Source: Fontibacillus phaseoli (GTDB taxonomy: Bacteria > Bacillota > Bacilli > Paenibacillales > Paenibacillaceae). From it: a DNA stretch of 64,000 nucleotides. Shown here piece by piece: positions 16,557 to 25,343 of this stretch. The notes beneath the pieces are model-generated. The model did not search any database, was not told the origin of the DNA, and worked only from the letters and a program-made list of their open reading frames with translations. The position numbers and the translations under genes are program-made. Position 1 is the stretch's first letter. Each line of letters begins with the position of its first letter. The stretch is from positions 124,001 to 188,000 of the forward strand of contig NZ_QPJW01000006.1 in the NCBI RefSeq assembly GCF_003337355.1, in the 5' to 3' direction.

Positions 16557-17561
16557 TTGGAATATAGGGAGATTGGGCGTTCCGGCATCAAGGCTTCCGC
16601 GGTTACCCTGGGAGCATGGGGAATAGGCGGAGGCTTTCAGTTTCCGGATACCGACGACAACGAATCGATCCGCACGATTCACGCCGCGCTGGATGCGGGA
16701 GTCAATATTATCGATACGGCGCCCGTATACGGTTTTGGGCATAGCGAGGAAGTTGTAGGCAAAGCGATTCAGGGAAGACGCGACCAGACCATCATCTCGA
16801 CCAAATGCGGTCTATGGTGGGGCGATGAGGAAGGGAGTTATCGTTTTACTTGGGACGGCCATCGGGTAAAACGTAATCTCAGTGCCCGCACGATCCGCGT
16901 AGAGGTGGAAGAGAGTTTAAAACGGCTGAATACCGACTATATCGATATCTACTATACGCATAATCCGGCGGTCGAGCCGTTTCTGACGCCGATCGAAGAG
17001 ACCATCGGGGTCTTAACGGATCTGAAAAAGGAAGGCAAGATCCGGGCAATCGGAGCTTCCAACTGCGAGCCGCACCATATCAACAGCTATTTGGAGCTCG
17101 GCGAAATCTCCATCGTCCAGCGTCGTTATCACATGCTGTCGCGTGAAGTGGAGGCGGAAATCTTGCCGCTTTGCCAAGCCAACGGCATCGGCTTTCATGC
17201 CTATTCCCCGCTGGCCAACGGGCTGCTTACAGGGAAATACGACAAGGATTATACGGCGCCTGAGGGCAGTGCCCGCGCTGGCGATCCCTTGTGGGGACCG
17301 GAACTGTACCCCGCCGTACTGGAATTCGTGAATGGTTTGGAGGATATCGTCACGGGGCTGAATTGCAGCCGCGCCAGCCTGGCGGTCGCCTATTTGCTGG
17401 CTAAAGGGGAGTATATTAACGTCATTTTCGGGGCCCGCAAAGAAAGTCATCTGCAAGACCATCTTCGCGGTGCCGGGCTCAAGCTGTCCGGCGACATCGT
17501 GACGGAACTGGACCGCCGCATCGACGCTTTTTATGCCCATGCACAGGGAAGCGTAAAATGA
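16557..17561 (+). CDS. Aldo/keto reductase
   Basis: A 334-residue NADPH-dependent (beta/alpha)8 oxidoreductase. The tetrad is visible as D and Y in NIIDTAPVYGFG (about 49-60), K in IISTKCGL and H in YYTHNPAV. The segment IRAIGASNC follows in the usual place. It is closest to the Kv-beta/YghZ-like branch that reduces aldehydes and ketones. The start is TTG at 16557 behind GGAGGAGG. Its stop overlaps the dipeptidase gene by 4 bases. In this operon it may reduce an aldehyde or keto product released by the flavoenzyme (inference). Confidence 0.88.
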   Translation: MEYREIGRSGIKASAVTLGAWGIGGGFQFPDTDDNESIRTIHAALDAGVNIIDTAPVYGFGHSEEVVGKAIQGRRDQTIISTKCGLWWGDEEGSYRFTWDGHRVKRNLSARTIRVEVEESLKRLNTDYIDIYYTHNPAVEPFLTPIEETIGVLTDLKKEGKIRAIGASNCEPHHINSYLELGEISIVQRRYHMLSREVEAEILPLCQANGIGFHAYSPLANGLLTGKYDKDYTAPEGSARAGDPLWGPELYPAVLEFVNGLEDIVTGLNCSRASLAVAYLLAKGEYINVIFGARKESHLQDHLRGAGLKLSGDIVTELDRRIDAFYAHAQGSVK

Positions 17562-18976
17562 ACGGGTCTCATGAAGCCGTTACCGATGCCCTCGTGGACG
17601 AGTGGATTCTTGCCCATCAGGCGGAGATGCTGGAAGCGATGAAGCGTTTGGTGCGCGTTCGCAGTGTAGGGGAAGGCTTCTTCCCCGGCCAGGCCCATCC
17701 GTTTGGCGAAGGCTGCGCGCAGGCGGTGGATCTGACGCGCGAACTGATCGCGCAGGCCGGTCTGCAGGCCAAAGAGCATGACTATTACGGCATTTCCGCG
17801 GTTTATCCGGGGGATAGCGAGCGAACGATCAGCTTTTTCTCCCATCTCGACGTTGTGCCGGAAGGCAGCGGCTGGTCCTTTGACCCCTATGGTCCGTTTG
17901 TGAAGGACGGGTACCTGTTCGGCAGGGGCGCTGCGGACAATAAAGGGGCCGTGATCGGCGTGCTTTATGTTTTGAAATTCCTGCGCGACCATAACCTCCG
18001 GCTGAACCACACGATAACCGCATTTTTGGGGTGCAACGAAGAGTCCGGCATGCGCGATGTCGAGCATTATTTGCGGTCGGATACGCCTTCCTTTTCGGTG
18101 GTGTCCGACGGTTTTTTCCCGCTGGGCAACGGGGAGAAGGGCATATTGACCGCTGACTTTGTCGCGGATGTATCCGGCAGCAATTTGCTTTCGTTCACGG
18201 CCGGCGAATTATCGAATGTCGTTCCCCCTTCCGCTTCGGCGGTCATCCAAGGCTTCCCGGCCTCGGAAGTGCAAGCTGCGCTCGGCGAAGACTTTACGGT
18301 CACGGAAACCGAGGGCGGGATTCAAGTCCGGACGGAGGGCATAGGAGGGCATGCGGCTTTTCCGGAAGGGACGCTCAACCCGATCCCCAAGCTGGCGACT
18401 GCGTTGCTGGAATGCGGATTGTTAACGGGAACGGCCAGGGAGGCTGCCGCCTTTATTGCCTCCGCCTTTGCCGATTATTACGGCCACGGGCTTCACGTTG
18501 ATGTTGAAGACGAAGCATCCGGGAAAACGACGCATACGGCAGGTCTTGTCCGCTTAACGGAAGGCAAGCTGATCGTCAACGTCAACATCCGGTATGCGGT
18601 GTCGGCCAACGCACAGGCATTGATCGATCAAATGCGGGCGACCGGAGCGGAGTATGGGTTCACGTTAACGAATATCGAAGATAACCCGCCCTTCTATATT
18701 CCCGAGACTGACCCCATCGTTCGAAGCCTTGTTGATTTGGCCAATCAACGCCTGAATACCGACTTGCCGACCTATGTCATGGGAGGCGCCACACATGCGC
18801 GCAAACTCCCCCATGCCGTCTCATTCGGCCCCAGCCGCTCCGATATCGGCAATCCCTTCCCCGCCGGAAGAGGAAAACCCCATCAGCCGGATGAAGCCTT
18901 GCGGTTGCAGGACATTTGGGACGGTATCAAGATTTATATCCATGCGGTGTTGTTGTTGGATAGGATGGTGGAATGA
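17558..18976 (+). CDS. M20-family dipeptidase (PepV-like)
   Basis: A 472-residue zinc peptidase of the M20A/PepV type. Metal ligands are visible as H in FFSHLDVVPEG, D in GRGAADNKG and EE in CNEESGM, with a distal histidine in MGGATHARKL. A lid (dimerisation-like) domain occupies the middle. The family hydrolyses dipeptides or N-acyl amino acids. It is the last gene of the operon, overlaps the aldo/keto reductase gene by ATGA, and is followed by a strong terminator. With MetNIQ and a flavoenzyme this suggests breakdown of an imported peptide or N-acylated amino-acid derivative, analogous in layout to M20-containing sulfur-scavenging operons of Bacillus. Confidence 0.88.
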   Translation: MNGSHEAVTDALVDEWILAHQAEMLEAMKRLVRVRSVGEGFFPGQAHPFGEGCAQAVDLTRELIAQAGLQAKEHDYYGISAVYPGDSERTISFFSHLDVVPEGSGWSFDPYGPFVKDGYLFGRGAADNKGAVIGVLYVLKFLRDHNLRLNHTITAFLGCNEESGMRDVEHYLRSDTPSFSVVSDGFFPLGNGEKGILTADFVADVSGSNLLSFTAGELSNVVPPSASAVIQGFPASEVQAALGEDFTVTETEGGIQVRTEGIGGHAAFPEGTLNPIPKLATALLECGLLTGTAREAAAFIASAFADYYGHGLHVDVEDEASGKTTHTAGLVRLTEGKLIVNVNIRYAVSANAQALIDQMRATGAEYGFTLTNIEDNPPFYIPETDPIVRSLVDLANQRLNTDLPTYVMGGATHARKLPHAVSFGPSRSDIGNPFPAGRGKPHQPDEALRLQDIWDGIKIYIHAVLLLDRMVE

Positions 18977-18983
18977 ATGGAGG

Positions 18984-19027
18984 AGCCCTTTCCCGCGCGG
19001 TTGGATAACCGCTGGGAGGGGCTTTTT
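18984..19027 (+). terminator. Terminator of the MetNIQ operon
   Basis: A long, slightly imperfect hairpin from AGCCC (18984) to GGGCT (19022), with GCGGTT pairing AACCGC around a GGAT loop, is followed by five T residues. Confidence 0.8.
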
Positions 19028-19140
19028 GGGTTGAATAGGAAAATAATTGATAGGGCTAAGAAGGTGACTTATATTTGGTTTTTATACCTTTTTATGTACA
19101 CAAATGTAAATGGAATATCAAAAATGGGCGGGTGATCCGA

Positions 19141-19398
19141 ATGAGCGAACAATTCTGGTTAGTGGTACAGTATCCCCTAAAGAGCGAAAAAGGTAGCCCA
19201 CGCGACAACTGGTTAAGAGAATAAAGTAATGGAATGCCTAGAGATCTCTTTAGCCGAGTTAACTTAGGCTATGTGGACGGCTTTGATATGGGAAAATGCA
19301 TCTCCGATCCGAATCAATATGCGCTTAATATATTTTGTGTCGTCGCGGAAGAAGAACGGAGTATTGCGTTGATTATGAGGATTTTAAAAAGAGCTTGA
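19141..19398 (+). pseudogene. Small decayed gene with an in-frame stop
   Basis: An ATG at 19141 opens 27 codons (MSEQFWLVVQYPLKSEKG and on) ending in TAA at 19222. The same frame then continues without interruption to TGA at 19396, encoding FSRVNLGYVDGFDMG and ALNIFCVVAEEERS. The second half reads like genuine protein, so a single nonsense mutation is the simplest explanation. A weak GGGCGGGTGA precedes the ATG. I do not recognise the family; small immunity-like proteins have a similar size, but this is a guess. Confidence 0.45.
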
Positions 19399-19817
19399 TT
19401 ATACTCGTGTAAAATCAGGTTCTATGGGGAGGAAGAAGTATAGTTTGAATTACGTGTATAAGAAAAAAAGGGGGGCGGGCTCGGTTTCCTTCATATCGAA
19501 ACTGAAAGTCTACAACCATTAAGTTTGCTTATTTTCTGATGAAGAAACAACAGGAATCTTTAAACACCCCTATCTTACTCATTGTAATTATTCCTTCTTC
19601 TACACGGCTACTTCTGATTCTAATTCGGTTAGCTGTAGTACCGCGTTGGGATAACATTGTCGTCAAAATCACTTCATATTTATCCAGGTATTTCTCGATC
19701 CATGAATAGTAGGAAAATGTACCCATATGTTGTACTATATTACATAGAAGGAGTTATGGCGACGCATGCTACGTTTTAATTTTATCTTACGAAATTTAAT
19801 AGAAAATAGGTGATAGT
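19399..19817. other. AT-rich intergenic stretch, no convincing gene
   Basis: This 419-base stretch leads into the AT-rich accessory region. A 65-codon open frame on the minus strand (19529-19726) lacks a ribosome binding site and a recognisable product, so I do not call it. Base composition changes visibly here from the GC-richer operon to the left. Confidence 0.4.
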
Positions 19818-21410
19818 ATGGCGAGCTTCTTTAACCGGTTAAAAAGGATGTTTTCGTTAGAAAGTTCTGTGAATTCATTGCAAGAGGCTGTCGAGGAAAA
19901 AGAAAGACAACTAGCGGATCTGACAATGCAAGTTCAACAATTAGACCAATTAGTTTTAGAAAAAATGAACGAAGAGCGCATTGTAATGAGAAATGAGATA
20001 AATGAAGAAAGACGTGAACAAGAAGACCAGTTGGAAACTTTAAAGATGACTGCTCGGCAGGAAATAGAACAATCTAGAACAGCTCTAATTATCGAACTTG
20101 ACCAATTACGCATGGATCATGAGAAGAAAATTCAAGTTATGTTACAGCAGGATGTAGATTTAGGACATGAACTTGCTGAGAAACAAGGCCAAAAGGAAAA
20201 GCTTGAAAAAGAGTTGAAACGTATAGTAACACAAATTAAAAAGGGGAAGGTAGAAAGCCTAGCGATAAAGAATTTGATAGAGCTTTTCCCCGAGTCAGTT
20301 AATTACGACAGGATCGAGGATAAGCTAAAGGATTTTGAGGCAGCATTAAATGATGAGGGTATTCTAGATACAGTCGTTCATTTGGATTTACACTTTAAAA
20401 CGTCCAGGCAACTGCGAAGTCAAATGAACAGCAATAATAAAGATATCAAAAAACTTATTACAAACTATCACTCACGATATACCACAAAAGCGAATATAAC
20501 GATCTATGATTTAATGGTCATCGGGTTACAGGCAGAACTTCAAAATATACTGTATACCTTAACATATACTAACTTAGATGATGCGTTGGAACGCTCAAAA
20601 GCACTGATACATAAATATTTGCAGATTGCTAGTAATGGTAATGCAGCGTTAATTAATACAATTACAAGATTCTTAATGGAGCTAGAAGTATTATTCGAAC
20701 AAGCAATTCGCATTGAGTATAGCTACTATGTTCAGCGTGAGAAAGAGAAAGAAGAGCAGCGACGAATTCGTGAACAAATGAAACAGGAAGCGGAAGAGAA
20801 ACGAATGCTTGAAGAAGAACGAAAAAAGATAGAAAAAGAAGAAGAAAAATATTTTGTGGAGATGAATCGTAATAAAGAGCTTCTCATGTCCGAAACGAAC
20901 GAAGAAAAAATTAGAGAATTACAGGAGCGTATTTCATTGCTTGAGTCACAATATCAGGAGTTAGAAGAAAAGAAAGAAGAAATTATTAAACGCGCAAACG
21001 GAAAAGCAGGCCATGTGTATGTGATATCAAACCTGGGTTCCTTCGGTGATCATATGTTTAAAATTGGGATGACAAGACGGTTGGATCCGTCAGAACGGAT
21101 TGATGAACTAGGGGATGCCTCAGTACCCTTTAAGTTTGATGTACATGCAATGATGTTCAGTAACGATGCGGTAGCTTTGGAACAACAAATTCATCAGCAG
21201 TTAGCTTTATCCCGAGTGAATAAGATTAATATGCGCAAAGAGTTCTTTTATGCTGATGTAGAATCACTTGAAAAGTTAGTCCAAGATATTGATCCAATTG
21301 CGGAATTCACCACGACTATGATGGCACAAGAGTATCGTCAAAGCTTATCTGTTACTTATGTTTCTAGTGACGAGGCCTATTTATTTGATGAAGAGGAGGA
21401 AGTTTCATAG
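19818..21410 (+). CDS. Coiled-coil protein with C-terminal GIY-YIG (T5orf172/Mug113-type) domain
   Basis: A 530-residue protein. Residues about 15-140 and 305-395 are charged, heptad-rich coiled coils (EEQRRIREQMKQEAEEKR). The middle resembles DUF4041-type helical regions. From residue 398 comes a T5orf172-like GIY-YIG domain: GHVYVISN, FKIGMTRRLDPSERI, and downstream ALEQQIHQQL carrying the expected glutamate. GIY-YIG domains of this class are found in phage proteins and in defence or mobile regions, where they are presumed nucleases. A weak AGGTGAT precedes the ATG. The gene is AT-rich, like the genes that follow, and stands alone. Function is inferred only; a role in phage-related DNA cleavage is plausible. 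Confidence 0.8.
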   Translation: MASFFNRLKRMFSLESSVNSLQEAVEEKERQLADLTMQVQQLDQLVLEKMNEERIVMRNEINEERREQEDQLETLKMTARQEIEQSRTALIIELDQLRMDHEKKIQVMLQQDVDLGHELAEKQGQKEKLEKELKRIVTQIKKGKVESLAIKNLIELFPESVNYDRIEDKLKDFEAALNDEGILDTVVHLDLHFKTSRQLRSQMNSNNKDIKKLITNYHSRYTTKANITIYDLMVIGLQAELQNILYTLTYTNLDDALERSKALIHKYLQIASNGNAALINTITRFLMELEVLFEQAIRIEYSYYVQREKEKEEQRRIREQMKQEAEEKRMLEEERKKIEKEEEKYFVEMNRNKELLMSETNEEKIRELQERISLLESQYQELEEKKEEIIKRANGKAGHVYVISNLGSFGDHMFKIGMTRRLDPSERIDELGDASVPFKFDVHAMMFSNDAVALEQQIHQQLALSRVNKINMRKEFFYADVESLEKLVQDIDPIAEFTTTMMAQEYRQSLSVTYVSSDEAYLFDEEEEVS

Positions 21411-21529
21411 GGCTCCATCACTATTTTAAAAACTAGTGCTGAATTATATCTTTGACGAACACTCTTAGCATCTTGCGGTGGCGAGTTGTTTTTTTGAACA
21501 GTCTTTGCCATCCTAATAATATATGCAGA

Positions 21530-21557
21530 AGACGCTTGCCTACGCAGGTGTCTTTTT
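21530..21557 (+). terminator. Probable terminator after the GIY-YIG gene
   Basis: An imperfect hairpin from AGACGCTTGC to GCAGGTGTCT is followed by six T residues. It lies about 120 bases after the stop codon and directly before the promoter-like block of the next (decayed) gene. Confidence 0.55.
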
Positions 21558-21633
21558 TAATTCCAAAATCAGGATTTTGCATGCTAAAATAAATATTGAG
21601 TAGATTAGTATTTCAGTCTTAAGAGGGAACGAG

Positions 21634-22086
21634 TTGTTTTCTTTCTCCGAAAGTATCGAAAAGAGAACTCGGTCGATTCAAACCAGCTATCTTATTTTAA
21701 TGACACTTGTGTTTTATGCTTATGTAATGCTGGACAACTTTCATCTAAATATCCGACTATTGGGAATCCAAAAGCCGTATAATGCAGGAAGATGTCGAAG
21801 CCATTCAACACCTTGGAACGTGGGTAACTTCCTTTGAGGAATTGTTTTTGCTGTATTCGTAATAGCCTTTATTGTCGTTCATATTTACACGCTAAAAAAC
21901 AACAAGATCTCACTGCGCTTTTTAGGGTTGAATGCCGCCTTGTTTATGGGAATTGCCCTTATAAATTTCATTGTTTATCTGGCTACTTCCATGCCGATCG
22001 GCAATCTTATGCAGCCGTTAATGTTGCCGTCTTCCATGGTGATCGTACTTTTTGTATATGTACAGTTGTTGAAGTTGAAAAGGTAG
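21634..22086 (+). pseudogene. Decayed small membrane-protein gene
   Basis: A TTG start gives four hydrophobic stretches in one frame over 151 codons, ending at TAG (22084). An in-frame TGA interrupts it at codon 68. The region just before the TGA reads as nonsense in this frame, whereas another frame there encodes the plausible MQEDVEAIQHLG then TWVTSFEELF. This points to a pair of frameshifts (about 21780 and 21840) that restore the frame. Reassembled, the product would be a small integral membrane protein with about four helices (SYLILMTLVFYAYV, GIVFAVFVIAFIVVHIY, AALFMGIALINFIVYL, VIVLFVYVQLL). The family is unknown. Its flanking blocks are the same as those fused at 7748-7803. Confidence 0.6.
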
Positions 22087-22106
22087 GGATAATGGCGTTG
22101 CCCAAA

Positions 22107-22135
22107 ACACGGACCCATGCGGTCGGTGTTTTTTT
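22107..22135 (+). terminator. Terminator of the decayed membrane-protein gene
   Basis: ACACGGACC and GGTCGGTGT pair with one mismatch and are followed by a run of T residues. A second hairpin at 22167-22192 has its T-rich tail on the minus strand, although no minus-strand gene ends there. Confidence 0.75.
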
Positions 22136-22237
22136 GTGCGGATAGAACGACGGCCATAAAGAAAAAGACCGAGGACTAGGCAGTCTTCGGCCTGGGGTAT
22201 GCCAGGTTCACTGCTCTCATCATCTCCAAATGTAATA

Positions 22238-22283
22238 TTAGAAAGTGACTTAATTCAATTACTTTCTACATTAAACTTTCTAA
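22238..22283. promoter_or_regulatory. Inverted repeat before the membrane-protein gene
   Basis: TTAGAAAGT (22238-22246) and ACTTTCTAA (22275-22283) are perfect 9-base inverted arms. A further ACTTTCTAC lies between them at 22261. The group sits 50-95 bases before the start codon at 22333 and could be an operator; no adjacent regulator gene is evident. Confidence 0.4.
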
Positions 22284-22332
22284 GCTTATTCTACAGTAAG
22301 GATATATTGATAAACTAAGGAGAGAAAGTATC

Positions 22333-24687
22333 ATGGATATGTTGAAATTTATTGAAGACAACATCAAATTAGCTTTTTTTGTAATAATCACTATTACTAT
22401 ATTCAATTTATTTGTTAGACCTATTTATACACTCATAAAATTTAGATTTTTAAATAGTAAATGTAGAAAACTTATCTCCAAATCGATTGTATTGATATTT
22501 GTTAGAAAGGTAATTTTGCCTTTTGGATTAATTTCTATATTTGTAGCGATTCAACAAAAGTATAGTTTTATTCAATTTGGTGCTAAAGAGAATTACAACG
22601 CACTTGTTATCAGTATTTTAGCTTTATACGGGATTCTTTACACCTTTTTACAGTTTACAATTAGTTATGCCCTTCAAAGTCAACAAGATAAATACTGGGG
22701 ACAAAGCATCACTAGAATGTTATTTATGGAACGCTTAGGATTTGGGATGTTTAGATCTGGTGTATTTAAATTGCTTTTAATATACGCCGTTGTTTATCCA
22801 TTTTTGAGTAGAGCAATTCTTGTGATAATAAATAGAGGGCACTTAAATGGTAGTTTTGCTGAGGCTTTTTGGCAAGTGTGCATAGTTGTTATTTATATTC
22901 TCTATGTGCATTTATTTATACGAAGCTTAAATGGTATGAAAACAATGTATTCTGTTCAGGAACGTCGGGTTACATTTCTTGAGCGGAAAATTGAAGAGGA
23001 GGTGATAGAAAACTATAAACAATTGCTCGATTTATCATATGAAGATCGTACATCTCAATTTTTTCTTAAAAGTCTTTTCAGAGATCTAGATAAGTTACCT
23101 AAGGAAGAGCAATCAAAAATGCTCATGGGAGTTCTAAGGGGAGTTTTTGATTCAAATACACATAACTTGGGATATGAATGGGTGATGGTTAATAAATTCC
23201 CATTGTTGCAAAAAAAACGAGATATTTACACCCCTCATTACTTACACAAATTTTTTAATGACTTGTACTATGAAATTGATAACCGTGATATCGAGTTGAA
23301 CATACGGGATTTATTAATGATTTATGAGTTACATGATAAAAGTGTCAGTGCGACTTTAAATGAATTTCATTCGGAACAAGATGACTCTTTCATTAATAAA
23401 CTGGTTAAAGTCTATTCTACGCACAATGATAGAATTTTTGACGAATGTACTTATTTTGAGGTGCCAGCTATTATCATTAAGAGCCTTTCCTCTTATGAGG
23501 ACATTGAATTGCTGCACCAAAATATGATTCATAGAAAGGGATTCGTTGTTATTGAAAAAGTTGAACGGTCCAAAGAATTTCAGATGAATCATTATGAAAA
23601 AAAGTTAGTCAGTAGCTATGATAGGTATTTAACAAATCTTTTAGATTATTATAAAAGTTATGTGGATGAGCTTAAGAAAAGAGCTTATTCTCGATTTTGG
23701 AAATCACTTCGATCAAATTTTAATAAAGTATACATGAATGAATGTTTAAGTGCATTTATTTACGAATATATTATTGATTTGGAATACACGGATCAAAACA
23801 AAAAATATGTTAATTTTATGGTGAAACAATTGGATTACAAATATAGGGTATCTATTATTTTTTATCATTTGCTCTATCCAAGTACTTCATGGAAATGGCA
23901 AAGTGATGTTCCTTTCTTAAAAGAAATCGCAACTAGTAATCAGCAAAACGAAGTTTTTACTTCTGATCTTGTAGACTTTGTGTGTCATACAATTAAAAAC
24001 ATTGGAAATATAGGTCATAAAATAGAAGATGATTTAATTAGATGGATTTTTCATCACAGAAAAATTAAAAACTTAAATGAGATTATTGTAAATGAATGCT
24101 TGTCAAAAAATATGACATATGTGAAATTGATTGAATTTAATTATATTTTTTCAGACTATCGTTACTACCTTACTGGCTTTTATGATTTTGATTTTAGCAA
24201 AATTCATTCATTAACACATCAAGATTGGACAATTGATTTTCTTAGAGACGTTCTTCGAACGCCTCATCTCTTGAATATAGAGTTTTTTTCTAGCCATCTG
24301 CTTCTATTTTGTGAGAATATATGTTATTTAAAAAGACATTTAGTATTTGAAAATGACTTCAGAATATTTTTTATTAATCGTTTTTTTAAATTCTCAGAAA
24401 GGGAATTTAATGCCTTACTAAATAACAATTATTTGTGTGATGGAATAATTGAGTTTTTAGTATTGCATTTATCAGACAAAGAATATGAATATTTAATCAA
24501 TAATGGTGAACATTCTCGACGCTATGCTTTAAGAGTTAAAGAGATTATTTATAGGAAAAATGTAACCATTAATGATTATATAAGTCAACTTGTAGGTCAA
24601 GCCAACGAATGCAGGAAACATGCTATACCTGTAATGAAGGAAGGTGAAATTTTAGATCGATTGCAGAGTCTATTAAAAGCAGGCTAG
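22333..24687 (+). CDS. Membrane protein of unknown function with a large cytosolic helical part
   Basis: A 784-residue protein I do not recognise. The first 210 residues hold about five hydrophobic segments (LAFFVIITITIFNLFV, VILPFGLISIFVAIQ, LVISILALYGILYTFLQF, VFKLLLIYAVVYPF and CIVVIYILYVHLFI). The remaining 570 residues are charged, Lys/Asn/Tyr-rich and predicted mostly helical, with no recognisable catalytic motif. AAGGAG precedes the ATG by about 10 bases. The base composition is strongly AT-rich, as for the SIR2 gene 650 bases downstream. Its position in a run of defence-type genes suggests a membrane-acting effector or sensor, but this is inference from neighbourhood only. Confidence 0.75.
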   Translation: MDMLKFIEDNIKLAFFVIITITIFNLFVRPIYTLIKFRFLNSKCRKLISKSIVLIFVRKVILPFGLISIFVAIQQKYSFIQFGAKENYNALVISILALYGILYTFLQFTISYALQSQQDKYWGQSITRMLFMERLGFGMFRSGVFKLLLIYAVVYPFLSRAILVIINRGHLNGSFAEAFWQVCIVVIYILYVHLFIRSLNGMKTMYSVQERRVTFLERKIEEEVIENYKQLLDLSYEDRTSQFFLKSLFRDLDKLPKEEQSKMLMGVLRGVFDSNTHNLGYEWVMVNKFPLLQKKRDIYTPHYLHKFFNDLYYEIDNRDIELNIRDLLMIYELHDKSVSATLNEFHSEQDDSFINKLVKVYSTHNDRIFDECTYFEVPAIIIKSLSSYEDIELLHQNMIHRKGFVVIEKVERSKEFQMNHYEKKLVSSYDRYLTNLLDYYKSYVDELKKRAYSRFWKSLRSNFNKVYMNECLSAFIYEYIIDLEYTDQNKKYVNFMVKQLDYKYRVSIIFYHLLYPSTSWKWQSDVPFLKEIATSNQQNEVFTSDLVDFVCHTIKNIGNIGHKIEDDLIRWIFHHRKIKNLNEIIVNECLSKNMTYVKLIEFNYIFSDYRYYLTGFYDFDFSKIHSLTHQDWTIDFLRDVLRTPHLLNIEFFSSHLLLFCENICYLKRHLVFENDFRIFFINRFFKFSEREFNALLNNNYLCDGIIEFLVLHLSDKEYEYLINNGEHSRRYALRVKEIIYRKNVTINDYISQLVGQANECRKHAIPVMKEGEILDRLQSLLKAG

Positions 24688-25343
24688 TAATTGCTGAGGC
24701 AGAAGGAAAGTAAAAAAGAGAACAAGTTAAATAAGTATTAATTTTCTGGATTTTTCCTGATATTAGGTGTAACGTGTATAAGACTATTCGATCTACTACG
24801 TTGTTTTTTAGAGGCACTAGTTTACTTAATAGTTAAGAATGTCATTAATTCTAGCGAAAGTGGAAGGTCTTTATTCTTTAGTTAGTATCGCTTTATCTGC
24901 GCTTACTTATCTTTTTATTATTAATTCGAACATGTATTGTCCACTTTCATTACTATACTATAACCTCCTTGGCTTTGTATTCCTTTAGAAATTTAGGAAA
25001 GTGTACATTTTATGAGCTTGCCCCAATAATTTCTCCTAGAACTTGGATTTTTTTAATAATAATTCACTTATGAATATTTGGATTTGCAATGACTGAGGCT
25101 TTATCTACGTCTGTAGAAAAAGGCTTATATGCATCCGATACATTTAAGATGATGCTGAGCAGCTAATTGACGACAAGATACCTACTATTCGTATCGCAGC
25201 CCCAAGGTGAGGTGTTTTTTTAATCTTTGAAAAGGTAATTGAAGGAAATTGTCGAACTGTTTACATAGCGCCAGGGAAATTTTTATTAATTCCTTAAAGA
25301 CAACATGTTAAAAGCATATAGATCAAATAAAAAGGGGATAATT
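24688..25343. other. AT-rich intergenic region with possible gene remnants
   Basis: About 650 bases between the membrane protein and the SIR2 gene. A short open stretch near 25090-25164 (MTEALSTSVEKGLYASD then TFKMMLSS) reads like a coding fragment but stops after 25 codons. GAAAGTGGA (24856-24864) and TCCACTTTC (24940-24948) are inverted copies 76 bases apart. A run of seven T follows at about 25214. I see no intact gene. Confidence 0.4.

Noticed and set aside
19529..19726. 65-codon open frame on the minus strand
   Set aside because: No ribosome binding site and no recognisable product; it lies in AT-rich filler between a pseudogene and the GIY-YIG gene.
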